DNA from: Rubrobacter sp.
Lineage (GTDB): Bacteria; Actinomycetota; Rubrobacteria; Rubrobacterales; Rubrobacteraceae
DNA length: 8,332 bases
Assembly: GCA_013695335.1 (NCBI GenBank)
Contig: JACDAR010000254.1
Span: 1-8,332, forward strand
Direction: 5' to 3'
Numbering within the stretch: the first letter of the stretch is position 1; the number at the start of each line of letters is the position of its first letter. The notes under the pieces were generated by a model that was not told where the DNA came from, searched no databases, and was given only the letters and a program-made list of their open reading frames with translations. The position numbers and the translations under genes were made by a program. Below are positions 4,645 through 8,332 of this stretch, piece after piece.

Positions 4645-6257
4645 TGGGCAGGCTGAGGCCGGAGGAGATCTCCTCCATATTGAAGGGCGCCATAACCGAC
4701 TACGAGAACCGCGTCCGCACCGAGGAGGTCGGCCAGGTCCTGGAGGTCGGGGACGGCATCGCCAGGGTACACGGGCTAACCAACGCCATGTACCAGGAGA
4801 TGCTGGAGTTCGAGGACTCGCGGGGGGAGAGGATCACCGGCCTCGCCCTGAACCTCGAAGAGGATAACGTCGGTGTGATCATCGCCGGCGAGGACCGCCA
4901 CATCCAGGAGGGCTCGACGGTCCGCCGCACGGAGAAGCTGGCGAGCGTGCCGGTGGGTACGGGCGTGCTGGGCCGCGTGATCGACGCATTGGGCTCTCCG
5001 GTGGACGGCAAGGGCGACATCGAGGCCGAAGACACCCGGCTCGCTGAGGTCATCGCGCCCGGCATCATTCGCCGCCAGGAGGTGAACACCCCGCTCCAGA
5101 CCGGCATCAAGGCCATAGACTCCATGATCCCCATCGGCCGCGGGCAGCGCGAGCTCATAATCGGCGACCGGCAGACGGGTAAGACCTCGATCCTGCTGGA
5201 TACGATCATCAGCCAGGCTGGCCAGAACGTGAAGTGCATCTACGTCGCCGTCGGCCAGAAGGATGCCTCGGTAGCCGGCGTGCTCGCCAGCCTGGAAGAG
5301 GCCGGCGCGATGGACTACACCACGATCATCAACGCCTCCGCCTCCCAGTCGGCGACTTTGCAGTACCTGGCGCCGTACACGGGGTGCGCCATCGGCGAGT
5401 ACTTCATGCACCAGGGCGAGGACGCGCTGGTGATCTACGACGACCTCTCCAAGCACGCCGTCGCCTACCGGCAGATGATGCTCCTCCTCAGGCGTCCGCC
5501 GGGCCGCGAAGCCTATCCCGGCGACATCTTCTACCTGCACTCGCGCCTGCTGGAGCGTGCCGCCAGGATGTCCGACGACCACGGCGGCGGTTCGCTAACG
5601 GCGCTGCCGGTAGTGGAGACCAAGGCTGGGGACATCTCGGCTTACATCCCGACCAACATCATCTCTATTACGGACGGACAGATCTTCCTGGACACAGACC
5701 TGTTCAACTCCAACCAACGGCCCGCCATCGACGTTGGCAACTCGGTGAGCCGCGTCGGTTCCAAGGCCCAGATCAAAGCCATGAAGACGGTCGCGGGCAC
5801 CCTGAAGCTGGACCTCTCGCAGTACCGCGAGCTGGAGAGCTTCGCCCAGTTCGGAAGCGACCTGGACAAGGCCACCCAGGAGACCCTGGCCCGCGGCGAG
5901 CGCCTTACGGCCATCCTCAAGCAGGGCGAGCGATCCCCGATGCCCGTGGAGGAACAGGTCGCGATGATCTACGCCGCCACCCAGGGGATGCTCTCAGACG
6001 TGGAGACGGAGAACGTGCCGGATTACGAGGCCCAGCTCCGCGACTACCTGCGCGACTCCCAAGGCGAGTTGCTCGAAGACATCCGCGACTCCAGGGAACT
6101 CTCCGACGAGACCGCCGAAAAGCTCGAAGACGCCATCGAAAGCTTCAACGAGAACTACGAGCCGTCGGAGTCGGGGGTCTCCGTGAGCATCGGTGCGGGC
6201 GACGAAGACGAGTCAGACGACTCGGACTCGGAGAACGGTTCGGGGAGCGAGAGCTAG
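4644..6257 (+). CDS. atpA: ATP synthase F1 subunit alpha
   Basis: Alpha is the non-catalytic nucleotide-binding subunit of the F1 hexamer. It has 537 residues from GTG 4644, which overlaps the atpH stop (TAGTG). The N-terminal beta-barrel (about 25-95) contains VLEVGDGIARVHGL. Walker A is GDRQTGKT (174-181) and Walker B is ALVIYDD (261-267). The family signature PAIDVGNSVSRVGS (360-373) holds Arg370, equivalent to the E. coli alpha Arg376 arginine finger. The helical C-terminal domain follows. Normal family members end near residue 505. Here a tail (506-537) adds 11 Asp/Glu and 10 Ser with no Lys/Arg. Mycobacterial alpha also has a C-terminal extension, known to restrain ATP hydrolysis, but whether this acidic tail does the same is unknown. 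Confidence 0.98.
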   Translation: MGRLRPEEISSILKGAITDYENRVRTEEVGQVLEVGDGIARVHGLTNAMYQEMLEFEDSRGERITGLALNLEEDNVGVIIAGEDRHIQEGSTVRRTEKLASVPVGTGVLGRVIDALGSPVDGKGDIEAEDTRLAEVIAPGIIRRQEVNTPLQTGIKAIDSMIPIGRGQRELIIGDRQTGKTSILLDTIISQAGQNVKCIYVAVGQKDASVAGVLASLEEAGAMDYTTIINASASQSATLQYLAPYTGCAIGEYFMHQGEDALVIYDDLSKHAVAYRQMMLLLRRPPGREAYPGDIFYLHSRLLERAARMSDDHGGGSLTALPVVETKAGDISAYIPTNIISITDGQIFLDTDLFNSNQRPAIDVGNSVSRVGSKAQIKAMKTVAGTLKLDLSQYRELESFAQFGSDLDKATQETLARGERLTAILKQGERSPMPVEEQVAMIYAATQGMLSDVETENVPDYEAQLRDYLRDSQGELLEDIRDSRELSDETAEKLEDAIESFNENYEPSESGVSVSIGAGDEDESDDSDSENGSGSES

Positions 6258-6260
6258 AAG

Positions 6261-7130
6261 TTGGCATCGCTCAGGGACCTCAAGCGCCAGATAGGCTCGA
6301 TCCAGAACATCTCCAAGGTCACGGACGCCCTGCAGGCCGTCTCGGCGGTGAAGTTTCGCAGGGCCGAGGCCAGGGTGAAGAAGGCCCGTCCCTACGCCGA
6401 GAACATGGAGGAGATGATGCGCGACATCGCCTCCAAGTCGAACAGCAACAGCCCGCTGATGGTTGGACGCGAGAACGTCTCCACCGTCGCGGTAGCCACC
6501 CTTACCTCCGATCGGGGCCTCGCGGGCGGGTTCAACGCCCAGGTTCTGCGGCAGACCACGCGCTTCCGGCAGGAGCAGAACGCGGATCTAGTGCAGGTGG
6601 CGGGCGGCAGGAAGGGCATCTCGTTCTTCCGGTTCCGCCGGATCAGGCTCGCGGAGGAATACAGCGGCTTCTCCGACACCCCGACGTACGAGAAGGCGCG
6701 TGAAATCGGTCGCCGGCTCACCGGGCTCTTCCAGGACGAAGAGGCAGACGAGGTGTACCTGATCTACAACCGCTTCGTGAACGCCGCCGTGCAGCAGCCG
6801 GTCGTCACCCGCCTCCTGCCAATCGCCACCGAATCAGACGACGAGGAAGACGAGGAGGATTCCGGCAACCCGTTCGAGTTCGTGGAGGATGCGGACGATA
6901 TCCTGGAGCGACTCGTCCCGAAGTACGTGGAGACGATGGTCTGGCAGGCGCTTATCGAAGGCGCGGCCGGCGAGCACGGCGCCAGGATGACGGCCATGAA
7001 GAACGCCACGGACAACGCCAACGAGCTGGTTGATACCCTGACGCTGCAGATGAACAAGGCGCGGCAGGCCCAGATCACGCAGGAAATACTTGAGATCGTG
7101 AGCGGGGCCGAGGCCCTCTCATCGGGCTAG
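6261..7130 (+). CDS. atpG: ATP synthase F1 subunit gamma (rotor shaft)
   Basis: Gamma is the central shaft that turns inside the alpha/beta ring. It has 289 residues, the usual length. The N-terminal helix (residues 3-56) has IGSIQNISKVTDALQAVSAV, then SDRGLAGGFN (83-92, compare E. coli TDRGLCGGLN). The C-terminal helix ends with the family signature ITQEILEIVSGAEAL (272-286). Between the Rossmann-like domain and the last helix lies an acidic run ESDDEEDEED (191-200); E. coli also has a short acidic patch there. The extra loop of mycobacterial gamma is not present. The start is TTG 6261, 3 nt after atpA, with only a weak GAGAG (6249-6253) before it, so coupling to atpA is likely. Confidence 0.96.
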   Translation: MASLRDLKRQIGSIQNISKVTDALQAVSAVKFRRAEARVKKARPYAENMEEMMRDIASKSNSNSPLMVGRENVSTVAVATLTSDRGLAGGFNAQVLRQTTRFRQEQNADLVQVAGGRKGISFFRFRRIRLAEEYSGFSDTPTYEKAREIGRRLTGLFQDEEADEVYLIYNRFVNAAVQQPVVTRLLPIATESDDEEDEEDSGNPFEFVEDADDILERLVPKYVETMVWQALIEGAAGEHGARMTAMKNATDNANELVDTLTLQMNKARQAQITQEILEIVSGAEALSSG

Positions 7131-7136
7131 AGGAGG
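7131..7136 (+). promoter_or_regulatory. Consensus Shine-Dalgarno AGGAGG of atpD
   Basis: AGGAGG lies 6 nt before ATG 7143 in the 12-nt gap after atpG. It is the best ribosome site of the operon and fixes the atpD start, and with it the extra N-terminal segment of beta. Confidence 0.8.
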
Positions 7137-7142
7137 AACCTT

Positions 7143-8332
7143 ATGACGGAGAACGGCGGAGCGAGAGAAGACGGCGCGAGGAACGGTGATCAGTCCGAGC
7201 AGGGCGGAGTCGGTCGGGTCATCGAGGTGAAGGGGCCGGTCGTGGACGTCCGGTTCCCGCCGGACGAGATACCGGAAATCTACAACGCCGTCACCGTTCC
7301 GCTTCAGACGGAAGAGGGTGAGGAAGGCACCCTGACCCTGGAGGTTCAGCAACTCCTCGGGGACGACATGGTGCGCACGGTCGCCATGTCCTCCACCGAC
7401 GGTCTGCAGCGCGGCCTCGAGGTGCAGGACACAGGCCAGCCCATTGCGGTGCCGGTTGGCGACGCGGTCCTCGGCCGTGTGCTGGATGTTCTCGGCGAAC
7501 CGGTGGACGAGTTGGGCCCGGTCGAGGCCGATGACCACTGGCCGATTCACCGCCCCTCGCCGAAGTTCGAGGACCTCACCACGCAGGCCGAGCAGTTCGT
7601 CTCGGGCATCAAGGTCATGGACCTCCTGTGTCCCGTGCGAAGGGGCGGCAAGGTCGGGCTGTTCGGGGGCGCAGGCGTTGGCAAGACCGTGCTCATCACC
7701 GAGCTCATCAACAACATCGCCCTCCAGTACGAGGGCACCTCGGTGTTCGCCGGGGTGGGGGAGCGCACCCGCGAGGGCACCGACCTGTACCAGGAGATGG
7801 AGGAAGCCGGCGTCCTCAAGAATACGGCCCTCGTCTTTGGACAGATGAACGAGCCGCCCGGCGCCCGCTTCAGGGTGGGCCTTACGGGGGTCACCGTCGC
7901 CGAGTACTTCAGGGACGAGCGGGGCCAGGACGTGCTCTTCTTCCTGGACAACATCTTCCGTTTCGCCCAGGCCGGCAACGAGGTCTCCGCGCTCATGGGC
8001 CGGATGCCCTCGGAGGTCGGCTACCAGCCCACGCTCGCCACCGAGATGGGGACCCTTCAGGAGCGGATCACCTCGACCAAGAACGGTTCGATCACCAGCT
8101 TCCAGGCGGTCTACGTCCCTGCGGACGACTTCACCGATCCGGCGCCGTTCACGGTGTTCGCCCACCTCGACTCGACGGTGTCGCTCTCGCGGGCTCTCAC
8201 GGAGCAGGCCATCTTCCCGGCGGTGGACCCGCTGTCCTCGAACTCCTCGATCCTCGACCCGTCGGTCGTGGGCGACGAGCACTACCAGGTGGCCCAGCAG
8301 GTCAAGAACATCCTCCAGCGCTACAAGGAGCT
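7143..8332 (+). CDS. atpD: ATP synthase F1 subunit beta, 3' end outside the window
   Basis: Beta carries the catalytic sites. 396 complete codons are present of an expected 480 or so. After an extra hydrophilic segment of about 22 residues comes the barrel domain, starting with GRVIEVKGPVVDVRFP (24-39). Walker A is GGAGVGKT (175-182). The catalytic glutamate is Glu207 in GERTREG (E. coli Glu181), followed by Arg208. Walker B is VLFFLDN (264-270, Asp269). Then come VPADDFTDPAP (325-335) and the signature PAVDPLSSNSS (359-369). The DELSEED region that contacts gamma lies beyond the window edge. Mycobacterial beta has a similar N-terminal extension, which supports an actinobacterial source. atpC is expected next but cannot be seen. 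Confidence 0.98.
   Translation, partial: MTENGGAREDGARNGDQSEQGGVGRVIEVKGPVVDVRFPPDEIPEIYNAVTVPLQTEEGEEGTLTLEVQQLLGDDMVRTVAMSSTDGLQRGLEVQDTGQPIAVPVGDAVLGRVLDVLGEPVDELGPVEADDHWPIHRPSPKFEDLTTQAEQFVSGIKVMDLLCPVRRGGKVGLFGGAGVGKTVLITELINNIALQYEGTSVFAGVGERTREGTDLYQEMEEAGVLKNTALVFGQMNEPPGARFRVGLTGVTVAEYFRDERGQDVLFFLDNIFRFAQAGNEVSALMGRMPSEVGYQPTLATEMGTLQERITSTKNGSITSFQAVYVPADDFTDPAPFTVFAHLDSTVSLSRALTEQAIFPAVDPLSSNSSILDPSVVGDEHYQVAQQVKNILQRYKE

Noticed and set aside
5234..6703. A 489-codon open frame on the + strand across atpA and the start of atpG
   Set aside because: It is the second frame of GC-rich coding DNA, with Arg/Gly/Pro/His-rich composition and no recognisable domain, while atpA and atpG are certain in their own frames.
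7119..8282. A 387-codon open frame on the - strand opposite atpD
   Set aside because: Antisense shadow of a highly conserved gene in GC-rich DNA; composition is Arg/His/Glu/Val-rich and no motif or ribosome site is evident.

Overview
The window is an ordinary, densely packed bacterial housekeeping locus, read entirely on the + strand. It holds the end of a small one-carbon/pyrimidine salvage cluster (glyA 3' end, upp, a comEB-type dCMP deaminase), followed by most of an F-type ATP synthase operon in the order atpZ-atpI-atpB-atpE-atpF-atpH-atpA-atpG-atpD. The last gene, atpD, runs off the right edge, so atpC (epsilon) would be expected just outside. There is no RNA gene, mobile element, CRISPR array or gene-free stretch longer than about 65 bases.

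The DNA is GC-rich, yet it uses ATA (Ile) and AGG (Arg) codons freely. The synthase proteins carry tails like those of Actinobacteria: an extra N-terminal segment on beta and a C-terminal tail on alpha. atpF and atpH are separate genes, unlike the b-delta fusion of mycobacteria, and gamma lacks the mycobacterial loop. AtpZ is uncommon in ordinary Actinobacteria. Together this suggests a deep-branching, Rubrobacter-like actinobacterium. This is inference from recall, not from a search.

Layout: bases 1-1672 hold glyA, upp and comEB, which overlap each other (glyA/upp by 8 nt, upp/comEB by 14 nt) and so are probably co-transcribed and translationally coupled. SHMT supplies methylene-THF, Upp recovers uracil as UMP, and dCMP deaminase makes dUMP, so the trio feeds pyrimidine and dTMP synthesis. 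Bases 1673-1735 are the one clear promoter region, AT-rich, with a good -10 (TATACT) and a plausible -35. Transcription from it should begin at or next to the first ATG of atpZ. From 1736 onward come two small membrane accessory proteins (AtpZ, AtpI), the F0 subunits a, c and b, and then the F1 subunits delta, alpha, gamma and beta. Genes are joined by overlaps or gaps of at most 47 nt.

The points most worth a second look are start sites and protein tails. atpH can only be full length if it starts at a CTG codon, which sits 7 nt after a strong Shine-Dalgarno. Five genes of the operon appear to use, or may use, non-ATG starts. atpZ has two competing starts, one of them possibly leaderless. The alpha subunit ends in a Ser/Asp/Glu-rich tail without basic residues. 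Residues in subunits a and c argue for proton rather than sodium coupling. I see no previously undescribed system here.
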